Part shown: in pieces, positions 24,210 to 34,604 of the stretch
How the letters are laid out: every line of letters starts with the position of its first letter
Position numbering within the stretch: the stretch's first letter is position 1
From: Sclerodactyla briareus
Lineage: Eukaryota > Echinodermata > Holothuroidea > Dendrochirotida > Sclerodactylidae
Assembly (NCBI GenBank): GCA_026419785.1
Contig: JAODTK010000854.1
Span: 118,899-182,898 of the forward strand
Direction: 5' to 3'
Length of the DNA: 64,000 nt
Translations under genes and position numbers: made by a program
Notes under the pieces: model-generated
What the model saw: the letters and a program-made list of their open reading frames with translations, nothing else
Told to the model about the DNA's origin: nothing
The model's database searches: none

Positions 24210-24460
24210 GTGAAAGTTCGTTATGTTTCAACGATGCCCCAAGTTGAAAGATTCAACGGACGGTTCTCAAAATACGTAAACAAGGAAATGCGGAATGAAA
24301 GGGTCTCTCTGTTTCGATGACATTAATCCGTCTTCTCTCTTGCCTCACCGTTGTCTGCCCGACTCTGAAATAAACTCGACCCATCGCACGGTGAGACAAG
24401 AATGAAGTTACAGACCTGGGCTGTGTATAATCGAGAGATAAGGTTACATCCTATAAAGTA
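24210..24460. repeat. dispersed repeat family B, copy 2
   Basis: Counterpart of 20935-21175 in direct orientation about 3.3 kb away. The best-preserved block is AATGAAGTTACAGACCTGGG followed by CTGTGTATAATCGAGAGATA and AGGTTACATCCT. Confidence 0.75.
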
Positions 24461-24464
24461 GCGC

Positions 24465-25800
24465 AATAAGTGCCTGGGTAATTTACATAAGTTACCGGTG
24501 GAAAATGTGTTATCACACGTCAGAATATCACATTCTCGAATATAGTCTGCAGCTTCACCATTTTTGCACTCACACAATTTGTTGAAGTTATTTTAATGGC
24601 TACTCTTTATCTTCATTTAACTCTAACTTTAATTTGAATACATTGTCCACGGAATTTACGAGGGACCCTGATGGTTCAAAAACCCAGTATATTAACACTT
24701 TGTAAGATATTAGACTCGTGTTAGTGTTTATTCCGTTATTTCATTGATAAAGTAGCGAAATGCCTGAAGACCATAGCAATAGCTCATGTATAGGACGTCA
24801 GTTGGCTCCAAGAGGGAAATATTCCATAAAATTATCGCGGTGGTGCGGCATCAACGACGCATTAGTACATGTGGTAATTTTGCCTATACGCGCGCAGTGG
24901 TGCTCGTTGTGATCGAATAAATTATTCCCCAATAGAAACCCATTTCCATCTCTACAAATCACAGCATAAAAGAACACCTCCGCCGTCCATGTTCACTTGA
25001 ATATGGCGTTCATGGAGTATGCCTCACTCCACATCCGCACTTATGTAATCCCAATCTCAAAGCGGAGTATGTACGCTACTTCGAAATGATGGGGAAACAA
25101 GCTGAGCCTATATTAGCGCAGTTAGGCATCATCCACGTTTCCTTTCTCTTTATGCCATTAGCAGTAATATCGTTGTAGTGTTTCTTTGTTTGTTTGTTTT
25201 AAGAGCAATAGGTGAATGTTCATAGCCCCTTTAATCGAGTAGTGGCATTTCGACCATACTTAAAGGTGGTCAGATGAATATTAAAGAGTAACGCAAGTAC
25301 CGATAACTGAACTGGTAGTTGGAACCCTGTAAGCCGAGTCCAGATGCTACAAGGGGACCACACCACTATCAACACACTGAAATGCTAAAATTTCTACTTG
25401 AATACCACGAAGGTTATGATTCCTCTGCCAAATACGAACGTTAAAATTTGCGCAATCGAGCAGTTCTTCCTTTTCGGGAATTGAGGCCAATCCTGACTCC
25501 ATACCAAAAAATAAGTTTTTAACGGATTGTTTTCTAAATCTAATTAGTAAACTTCGAGCCAAATTTAACTAAATTGAAATAATACTGCAATACTTGCACC
25601 CATTTTTATCTTCATCGGTCCCGAATGGCCGGATGAGATATTGTAGTCACTTTGCCATTTCACCTTTATTACTGTTGGCTGGTTGCAATGCACTGTTGCT
25701 AGGTAACCATAGTGGTGATTTTGAAATATCCACTGAGGGGAACCGGTACCCATGGTGGGGTACCCATGGGTGCCGGGGATCCAGCAATGAGGTGCACTCG
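24465..25800. other. unassigned DNA
   Basis: No supported gene. Near 25746-25776 the word GGTACCCATGG occurs twice within 30 bases (local duplication). Confidence 0.4.
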
Positions 25801-25810
25801 CAAAAGTGTC

Positions 25811-25870
25811 CGTTTGTGTGTTTGCGCGCGCGCGCGCGCGTGCATGTGCGTGCGTGTGTGTGTTCGCGTG
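25811..25870. repeat. mixed (GT)n/(GC)n microsatellite
   Basis: GTGTGTTTGCGCGCGCGCGC followed by GTGCATGTGCGTGCGTGTGT. An alternating purine-pyrimidine tract of the type that can adopt Z-DNA. Open frames on both strands here are artefacts. Confidence 0.9.
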
Positions 25871-25899
25871 TCCGTCAAGATTTTTATGTTTTTCGCAAA

Positions 25900-26410
25900 T
25901 ATCTCCATTTTGGAGTGGCTGGAAAAATTGAAATTTTGCACACGCTTGAATAGTCACTAAACCATAGTGCTCTCAAAATTCGACGGAAACTATCAAAATG
26001 GGGAATTTAGGAGGCAAAAAAAAAGACAATTTCTCATTTTTACAAGTTTTTTTCACCATTTTTCAAGATATTCCCTTATTTCAACGGCTGAATGATTTCA
26101 AACTTTGTAGCAATGTGAAAAGGCACAAATAACAACTTTCCCATGCAATCAGCCAAAATTACCAGAAAGGTCAATTTTAGGGGGGAAATAATTTTGGCCA
26201 AATTGAGCATTTCTCGGAAATCTGTCCAGAGTTTTTTGGTATACTTAATGATTGGGAGGACTGAATGATTCCAAATTTCAGAGAAGGTACAAAGTATCAA
26301 AACAAAGAGTTTCCCAACATTTATGCTGTAAATTAACTGAAATTTCCATGAATATGAATATTTGGGGGGAATGACTGTTTTTCAAACTAGTTTGATAAAT
26401 TTTGTCCTTT
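25900..26410. repeat. diverged ~175-bp tandem repeat, about three units
   Basis: The phrase CTGAATGATT.CAAA.TT...GT(A)CAAA recurs at 26088 and 26264, and a weaker form (GGAAAAATTGAAATTTTGCAC) at about 25919, giving spacings of 170-176 bp. Each is followed by an AATTTT(A)GGGGGGAA or GGGGAATTTAGGAGG-like block. Strongly A/T-rich with short poly-A/poly-G. Confidence 0.6.
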
Positions 26411-27440
26411 TGCAACTCGCGAAAAGGTAGCAAGTAGAAACAAATTGATAGTTCCACATTGGCCGATGAGATCCTGCAACTCCAGGGATTGCCCTCTTGT
26501 TTCCAATTCCAAGCCATCGATTTTTCCGGACCTAAATGTGGTGCCTGTCTACTCAAGTTGCAGCCGCGACTGCTAATCTTACAGTTAGCCTCACTGTTCT
26601 TGAAAAATTGACCTCCCAGTACTATCAGATAATCATCAAACTAATCAAGGATTGGGGTCATATGGAAGATCTCCCATTCAGTTGCTTAAAGTACACTAAA
26701 TAACCAAATTTACGCAGCCAGCTGATCGAAAACCGGAGATACTAAAAAAAATCCGTGCAAAATTGATCCATGAAGGCCTTTAGGGGACTTTAGGTCTCAG
26801 CACTAGGAAATTCTTGGAGGTTGGACAGGGTTTGTTGCCTCAGAAAGTTAAACGGAAGAAGTCTATACCACAAACTAGCAACAGCAATCTCGGAATTTCC
26901 GAGGAGAATTGTCATGTTGCCAAAAGTTACGTTTGAATGAAAAATCACCATCAACTAGCTTGCTCTAGCGCCATTTTGAGTTGAAATAGCCTATATACCT
27001 TAATATGAGTTTTATTATACAGGTGTTGTTGCCTGCCACTTTAGACAAACTGTGTAAATAAATAGGCTCGCTCGTATTATTACCAAGGAAAACAGCACTG
27101 AACAAAGCATTAGCTTGAGAATCAATAGTAATGGTTTGCTTCACTTTTTCAAAGCGACAAGTAAACCATCCTCGGATACTAGGCAAGTGTTATCTCTGGA
27201 TTACATATGGCTCTTTTACACTGAAAACAGGTTATGGAATAGACAACCTGAACATGATATGATTTCCAGTTCCTCCAATTTCGAAGATCTCAGTGCTGAA
27301 TCTCAGTGACTGAAGAGAAAACTTTCGCACTCACAAAATGATTTCTGAACAGCCATTCCAGAGCTTAGTACCTAATTTATGGGAACGGCCATATATGCCC
27401 TCATTATTAACCTGGTTAAATTAAATTAAGATTAAATAAA
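26411..27440. other. unassigned DNA
   Basis: No recognised feature; short frames only. Confidence 0.4.
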
Positions 27441-27446
27441 TGCTCG

Positions 27447-27522
27447 TACTCAAGTGGTAATGCGGACGCCCCGTTCGCCTTCCCGCAATGCTACCAGAGG
27501 TTACGTCTCTTGAAGTGTGTCT
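27447..27522 (+). repeat. possible degenerate tRNA-like (SINE head)
   Basis: GCTCGTACTCAAGTGGTAAT then GCGGACGCC resembles a tRNA acceptor plus D arm. AGAGGTTACGTCTCT further on could be a decayed T arm (stem AGAG/CTCT, loop like GTTACGTC in place of GTTCGANTC). Not an intact tRNA. A SINE body downstream is not identified. Confidence 0.3.
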
Positions 27523-27524
27523 TT

Positions 27525-28250
27525 CATTTCGGTAGAGACCTGGTATGTAGGCTAATAGTTGCAATTTTGCACTGAGTCATGGGGGCCGGGGTTTATATGG
27601 GTCCCCCTCCCCTCCCCACTACTCTTAGGTCAATAACACTGTTGACCAATGTGTGTTGTGACAAAATTTTGGTGGAAACCGTTTGCAACGTGCAGTCACA
27701 TCGGGGTTCCCAAAGGCGCTAGCAGTTGAGCTCGACCCTACGGGGTGTACAGTTATTAGGCGGGCGCGTTTATTAATAAAATCTGGTTGGGGGGATGGCT
27801 CTAACTCTAGAGAAGTAGTGGAGGAACAGACAACGGTCTTCTACGTGCGTTTTGTTGTAGGTCGCTCTTCACTAAAGTTTGAATGTATCTTCAAGGGCCA
27901 ATTATTCAATGTGACACTTTAGGCAAGGTGATGTTCATGGGGTTTGGGAATCAGGATACTCTGTGAAAGCATTTGCAAAACGCGCAGTAAAGCTGGCGTT
28001 GCAAAGGGAGTTGGTTAATCGGTCCCCATTCACAGGGTAAAGGTTATGGCGGCGAGCTATAGCGACAGTTATAACAACAGCTCTGGTTAAGGATAACTAA
28101 ATCCTGAGAAGTATTGAGGGACAACGAAATGTTTACAAGAGTTTGCCGTGGTTCTTTCATCAGTAAGGTTACATATACCACGATGTTTTCCAGACTAGGT
28201 TATCAGGAAGTGAAAACAGAACTAAACCTTTCGATCATCTTCACAGTCTG
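27525..28250. other. unassigned DNA
   Basis: The 79-codon frame at 27683-27922 has no recognised domain. Nothing else is supported. Confidence 0.35.
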
Positions 28251-28254
28251 GATA

Positions 28255-29290
28255 TTGGTTGCTTGCCACTCTCACAACCCCCACGAATAATGGACGACGT
28301 CGATTACATGACCTCACGACGATATATCGTCTTGGGTATATCGGGAGCAATTTCACATTGACATATCATTGTGATATCGATTTCAAATTACGGCGGGAAA
28401 TTCTGCCATCGTTGAAGCCAGGCAAAACGTCATGCAGACGCCAAAACCGAATTTCTTGCCACATACTTGAAATTAAGGTAAATGTAGGTGAATCCGAGTT
28501 CTGTCCGATCTCTTCAGTGAAGAACCTAGCCATCGTTTTTACTACTAATGAAATAGACCTACAAGTGCCATCCGATATGTCGTACATCAATTATGCACCT
28601 CCGTAACATCTCCAAAATTAGTAGATACAGGATCAAATACTTGTGCACATGTAGTGGGATCCCTGTTTCATCTCGACTGGACTGTTGTAACTCTTTACTA
28701 GGTGGTATCTCTCAGACCAATGGGTATCGCTCGCAGAAACATCGCGCTGCTCGCTTAATTTATTGCGTGAACGAACGTACCGATGCTCCACCACTAGTAA
28801 GTGAATAGTAGTGAGTAGAATTCAAGATCTTACTGCATGTGTACCATTGTGGTCAAAGAAATGTCTCCCCCATATCTCCAAGAGCTTCTAACCATCCACG
28901 AGCTTAACCGCGCTGGCCCGACATCGTCATGCGACACCTGCGCCTTAACTGTCCCATATACAAGGCGGGTTGTTTGAGATGGTTGTTTCTCTGTCCTGGT
29001 GCCGGTGCTTGTGGAATCGGCTACCACTGAATCTTCGCCAGGCCTCGTCTTCCAGAAAAGGGTCTCAAGATACATCCATTTCCTGAAAATTAGCTGCTCT
29101 TTTCATAGCATATCCTATTGCTATTTTAGTCTTACATTTTCCTTTGCCATATTTTAATTGTACTTTCATCTTTTATCTTATTGTACTTTTACTTTTTACT
29201 CTTGTAACGCACTTCGATCCACGGGAGAAGGGCGAAATAACACTGTTTATATATTCCCATTTTTTATTAATTAAAGATGAGCTCCCACGG
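28255..29290 (+). mobile_element. L2-like LINE fragment: ORF2 C-terminus plus 3' UTR
   Basis: Plus-strand blocks in order: KVNVGESEFCPISSVKNLAI (28478-28540), which is the 'V.S.VKNLGV.FD' block; HLRNISKISRYR (28594-28630); SSRLDCCNSLLGG (28669-28705), matching 'V.SRLDYCN.LL.GLP'; KHRAARLIYCV (28738-28770), matching 'VQN.AARL'; SPPYLQELLTIHE (28866-28905); and LWNRLPLNLRQASS (29010-29052), matching 'LWN.LP..LR...S...FK'. Frame changes and at least one stop separate the blocks. A 3' UTR-like CGCACTTCGATCCACGGGAG and an AT-rich end (29206-29270) follow, as in L2 elements. The 5' part (endonuclease, RT core) is absent, which is the usual 5' truncation. Clade call L2 rather than CR1 from the SRLDYCN and LWN blocks. 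Confidence 0.8.
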
Positions 29291-29374
29291 GTACTGCAGT
29301 CTACAAGGTTTATGACGAAAAAACCTGGTGCATGTACTCTCCATTAAAAAGTTGCATGCCTATATAACCTGTTT

Positions 29375-29965
29375 GAACCAAGCATTCTAAACTTATCGCG
29401 TAACAACATTTTCGAACTTCAACCTCTTTCGGACTTCCATGACCTTCGTCCTGAACCCAAAATAATAATGAAACATTCAATCGTGATAACACAGTTTCAG
29501 ACTTTGACCTCTCCTGACCTTAGAAGACTCGACCTGACCCCGATTTAATGGAGATCATGTCCTTATTATGGGAACCAGCAAGCAATTCATTAGCTCAAAC
29601 TATCTTGATGGGGTCCGAGTTATCGGGTTAACAAGCCCAAATTCGCCAGAATATCAATTTCTTAAAATGTCTCTCATTTTCCCCCAAACCCTTGGTTTAC
29701 TCTACACCAAAACAATATGGTTCGTCATATACCTCCCCATAAGTCAAATCGATCGAACCAAAGCACCCTGGACTTCATCGGGTAACAACATTTTTCAGAC
29801 TTTAATTTTCTCTTGACCTTCCATGATCTCCGTCCTGAACCTAAAACAGGTAGGGATCATTCGATCCATATAGGGAACCACATATCACGTATGTGCTTCA
29901 AACCATCCCGGTGGATTCGGTTATCGTGTTAACAAACCAAAATTTCCTTAAATATCAGTTAGTCA
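29375..29965. repeat. diverged ~140-150-bp tandem repeat
   Basis: The motif 'TTATCG.GTAACAAC(A)' or 'TTATCG.GTTAACAA' recurs at about 29392, 29622, 29778 and 29922, with a weaker one near 29483. It is commonly followed by 'CAGACTTT(G/A)A..TCTC(T)TGACCTT' and 'CATGA(C/T)CT(T/C)CGTCCTGAAC'. Spacing is about 135-160 bp. It starts just after the L2-like 3' end. Confidence 0.65.
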
Positions 29966-29969
29966 AAAT

Positions 29970-31985
29970 TGTCCTTTATTCTTCCCACAGAATGATCCTT
30001 ACTCTCACCGAATGAAAAGTTTTAATGTAGGCTCTCACAATAGAACAGTTTCTAGGACTTGAACCGCTTCGTCGAGGCAAGAAGAACTTCTCTCGCAGCT
30101 CCCCCCCCCCCCCCACCCCTTTTTGCCGAATTACTTCAGAAGAAGATAACGAATGCATCTAATCTATCGTGGCTGACGAGATGCATTTCCAGGCGTTGAT
30201 GCGTGCAGCATATTGTTAATTAGGCAGGGTTATTAGAAATGTCGCGGATACGTTATCAATATCACTGCGGAAGTGGAGGATACTGAGTAATGGACTCGAC
30301 CACTTACTTTTTCAATATTTTCCATCTTATTTAAGGATGAATGAGTTCACTGCCCCAGAAGTCGCGTTCTCCTAAAAGAATATTTATTGGAATGAGTTCT
30401 TATGTCGATGGATGCCTTCACGCCGTTTAGCGTAATGTAGGCCATAACTGGAACGGAAATGAGCTTGTTCACTTCTGATATAATAGGTCTCACAAAAAAT
30501 GCAATGATCCTGAGTTCCGGGAATTAGCCCTTCTGACGTTGGAGGAGAAAGAACAAAAAAGGATACCCTCCGGCATGAGGAACCTACATGAGGAAGGTAA
30601 TGAATGCGAAGGAACAAAAGAACCGTTAAGTAATATCATTATCGATTTTAAATTGGTTTTACTGCCCGGGAGGTCAATGATCGGAGAAAACGTGATTACT
30701 GAGAGCCCAGGTATGAAATTTACCCAAATTCACGGCCTCCGCAAAAAATGACATATTTCTGTCAAGATAACCTAGTAACTACGAATACCACAATTGGAAC
30801 ATTTTCCTAAATTGATACCTTTTCCCGGGGGTATAAGCGTAGTCGAATACAATATAGTGATCGTTTTCTTGTGGGTTTATAGGGATATGTATCGGTATTT
30901 GAGAAAGCTATCTAATTCTACTGGCACGAAATAGGGTGTAACAATTCTCCCGTAAAAATCGATTCCACGAACATCTTTACCAAAACAAATTCCAGCGTTT
31001 TTTTTTTTCTTACGAAAGGCAAATTTCATTGTTGAAGTCTCTGTCAGGATTGTCAGCTATTCTCCTCCACGGTCAGTTGGGTCCAATCAGCTAATACGCA
31101 AATTACCATTACGATGATCTCCGTGAATGGATGTTTGTACTGTATAGGAGTGAATTTTATTCATTGTTAAGATTGGAGATTAGAGTAGGGATTAGCGTCA
31201 CTTTCGAATAATGCGGAAGTACCTTACAAAAATTTGAGTAGGAATTGCCCCATTGGCTGAGGCTGAGCCCGAACTTAATCCCTCACCATAATGACTGATC
31301 AACCAGCAGCCAATCAGGAAACACCTTGTTGACGGCGCGTTATAATCGAAACAAATGTGAAAAGATCAGCGTTTGTAGTTCATGTGAAGACCTTGTTGAG
31401 GATGATAACATCACCACAACAGCCCTACTAGCTAACACAGTTCACCATCAAAATTAATCACAGCAGTGTTTGGGAGAATTGAAAGCCGGGGCTCGTGTCT
31501 TCCTGGTTGTTTACTTTGAATACGCTTTGCCTTTCAATAGTGCTGACAGAAGAAAACAATGAAATTCTATTGATTTTCTCGTTTTCCCTTGCCTCAGTCC
31601 TAATTATGAGTTATTGATCTTCTTTATACTATCAACTGACGAGACGTCAATAGTTAGACATATGGTTTGCGAAGAGTCCACGGCAAGTGAGTCATTAGGA
31701 CGCAATTTATCATAACGGTTTTTTCCAGGGGCGATCCTAATTGAAATACCAGATAACTGACAGCAAAAAAATCCATCGTGATTACAGCCAGACTTCCCAC
31801 GTATCTGGAAGCAAGGTCGTTCTCCTAAAGGCAACATTATCGCAATTATTGTTCACATCAGTTTAAAATCCAGGTATTTAACAGGTTTTCATTACTAACC
31901 TCTATAACTAGATACGAGTAACGTTTATATAATACTTATCGAGAAATTGATTTGTCCCTAAAAAAAAACCCGAATTGTTACGGAC
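29970..31985. other. unassigned DNA
   Basis: A C16 run lies at 30100-30116. Only short frames, no recognised family. Confidence 0.4.
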
Positions 31986-31989
31986 GAAC

Positions 31990-32091
31990 AGCCAGTGGCT
32001 ATCGATGAGTCTAGAGGTTTCACGCCAAGAGCAAAAACGTAGCCAGTGGCTATCGATGAGTCTAGAGGTTTCACGCCAAGAGTGAAACGTA
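31990..32091. repeat. 51-bp recent tandem duplication
   Basis: AGCCAGTGGCTATCGATGAG and the next 22 bases occur identically at 31990 and 32041. The two units differ only in their last few bases. Near-identity implies a young event or strong conservation; nothing suggests a regulatory function. Confidence 0.95.
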
Positions 32092-32094
32092 CAC

Positions 32095-34300
32095 ACGACA
32101 GAAAATGAATTTAGAAACAAAAAGCTGGAAAGTAAATTTAGAAGTGAAGTGACTCCTCCATTTGATAATTGCGGTAACAGCAAACTGATTTCCATACTCT
32201 TTACCTAAGTGACAAGCTAAGGGAACGACCGAAATAAAATTCAAGTATTGTCAGCTAATGTTTTTTTTCGTGTTTATATTTATTCACCGTCTAAGTACTG
32301 AGTGGCCCTCCGCTGAGGGTATACGAAACCTTCAATCTCAACATGCCCCCTCGAAACCGTCCTAAGAACATCAACGTTAAAATATTACAATGTCTGCATA
32401 ACCTCAAGTCATCGTAGGAGTTTACAGCGTCTTCATAGCTTCCAGTCTATTGTTAACGTTCCCGTTGAGCCATGTTACGCCTTTTACGAGTACATAATGA
32501 GTCCTGGCGCCGATCTTGACTCAAGAGTCAATGTTCCACGGGCCTGCCAGGCACGCATCGTCTTCGGAGAGTGATAGGTTTTTTGTTCCCGCACTCGAAG
32601 ACATCTAGTAATCCTCGTTAGTTCCGGACTATCTATAGACCTTTGGAAATGGATTTTTCGTTTAGGCCAATGAGAGGGGGAAAACTTCACAATCTCACAT
32701 GGGTGTACTGCTCACTAGACCTTATCCGCCAATAGTCCAAGATGCTCTTTCCAAACAAAGGGGGGTTTTGACATTTTGTTTCTTCTAGCTAATTTCAGTT
32801 GAAATTATTCACTATGAATCGGTTCAGTTAATATTCATACATGAAAACGGAGATAACAAAATTCTGGTGTGACCAAATATTCGGCAGTCCGGTTTTTGGG
32901 CAAAAATAACATGGTATTTGGTCTTCAAGAATTAAATAAAGTGCTTGGCAAATATGCATTTCAAACCTAAATTAGCAATGGTTTCTAACGTTTACAACTG
33001 AATAATTGAAAAATACTAGGCTCACAGCAGTGGATTGTGGGATAGATGTGTTCTGTTAAAGTGCATTGTGGGATACATGTGTTCAAAGTTGTACATAGCT
33101 TTGTTACGTATAGTATAGGAATGTCTTCTCATTCTTTTCCTTATGCCTCCTTTCTATGTTTGTTTGAAGTTATCATGCTAGACGTTAGTTCAATTTGCTC
33201 ATCATATTATATAAGAAAGTTGGAATTCATGTACATGTGATGTTTGGCTACCTGTATAGGCCATTCTTGAATATGTTTTCCAACTTGTCTAACTCCTCAG
33301 GAATTATAATCTTCCCTTATCTAGCACTCCTTCATTATATTTGCGATATGGTCTATTGACAATATTATTCCTTCCAACATAACACGCGGGTTATGCTAGA
33401 AACTAGAGAACGATACCACCTGTATAACCAATAACGTGAACTTGCTTGTACTCCCACGTGCACTCGCCTGTTGAACTTGCGTCACATGTTTGGGACCTTG
33501 AAGGATATCGGATAAAGACGGGATAGGAAGGGTACATAGGAAATAACACGCTTGTCCTAAGTAGTCCTCGTAGGCAAACATCGCGATGGACATAATGGAA
33601 GAACTGAAAAGGATCTAGACTTGAATCTAGACGAATATCGGATTATTGGTGAATCAGATATCGTTTGTACAGTCTCTAATTAAATTAATCATACCTGAAA
33701 CGAGGAAGACGTGACCACAATGTTCGTCTAACGATCAATTTTTTAGATTAACCCAACTCTTTCATATAGACCCCTGTTTTTAAGTTGGGTGGAATTGATG
33801 GTCTCAGGCTCGGCAGCAAGTTACCTCAGATGCTTCAAGTCATCCCAATAAATTGCGCCTAAAATGTTTTTACCCCATGCAGGAGTTACGACTGAAAAAT
33901 CCGCCAGACTGGCAAATCTCCCTCCATCTATCGAGGACAGCCCTGGTCCTTCGATGTTCTTCAGCACCCTTATTGTAACACCTGGAAGTGTCCAGCAAGG
34001 CAGAAGACAATAGTTTCAAACTATAGGCCTACATAATAATATGACACTTTAGAAAGGCGAAGCCTCCGTATCGTAAAGCCACAATATCTAGTGGAGGAAT
34101 ACAAGCATGCACACTATAGTTGTCCACTTCGACAGCTTCCTGTTTTCAGTAGTCCTTTGAAAACTATTACAAATTCATTAGTATTCCTGTCATGGCTGTC
34201 ATATGAATCAATCGATATGAAGGAAGAATCCCTTGCGTGTTTCTTATTAGGCAGTGATCACTGTGAATATTTCGAATCCTATAACGCCTGTTTCCTCATC
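32095..34300. other. unassigned DNA
   Basis: No recognised gene or repeat. One TAGGCCTA (34024-34031). Confidence 0.4.
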
Positions 34301-34339
34301 TCCTTGCGAACGCAGTTCGACTGCGGCGCCCATTCCGGC

Positions 34340-34600
34340 GGACAATCCTGTCTACCGCGTCCTGTCGGTACGGGATTCAGAGGGTTGGGACCGCCCGTCG
34401 GGTTCCACGCCCCTGTAGCCCATGGTTGGCGCAAATTCACGAGTACCGCTAGGGAAATGCGGTCTGACCCTTCTGCAGAGGAGGGCTTGAGTGATTGAAC
34501 CCTGCAGGTGTATGCGGCTAGGTGCCTCACAGACTTGTGCTTGTGTGAGTGAGTGAGTATAATTCCATGAAACACCTGTATCGTTCCATTAAGGGCCACT
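34340..34600. repeat. dispersed repeat related to the 3' part of family A copy 1
   Basis: GTAGCCCATGGTTGGCGCAA then TTCACGAGTACC corresponds to GTAACTCATTGTTGGTGCAG then TTTCGCGGGTACC at 14741-14773. Both are followed within about 150 bases by a GTGAGTGAGTGAG stretch. The opposed 135- and 106-codon frames here are accounted for by the repeat. Confidence 0.5.
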
Positions 34601-34604
34601 TGGA

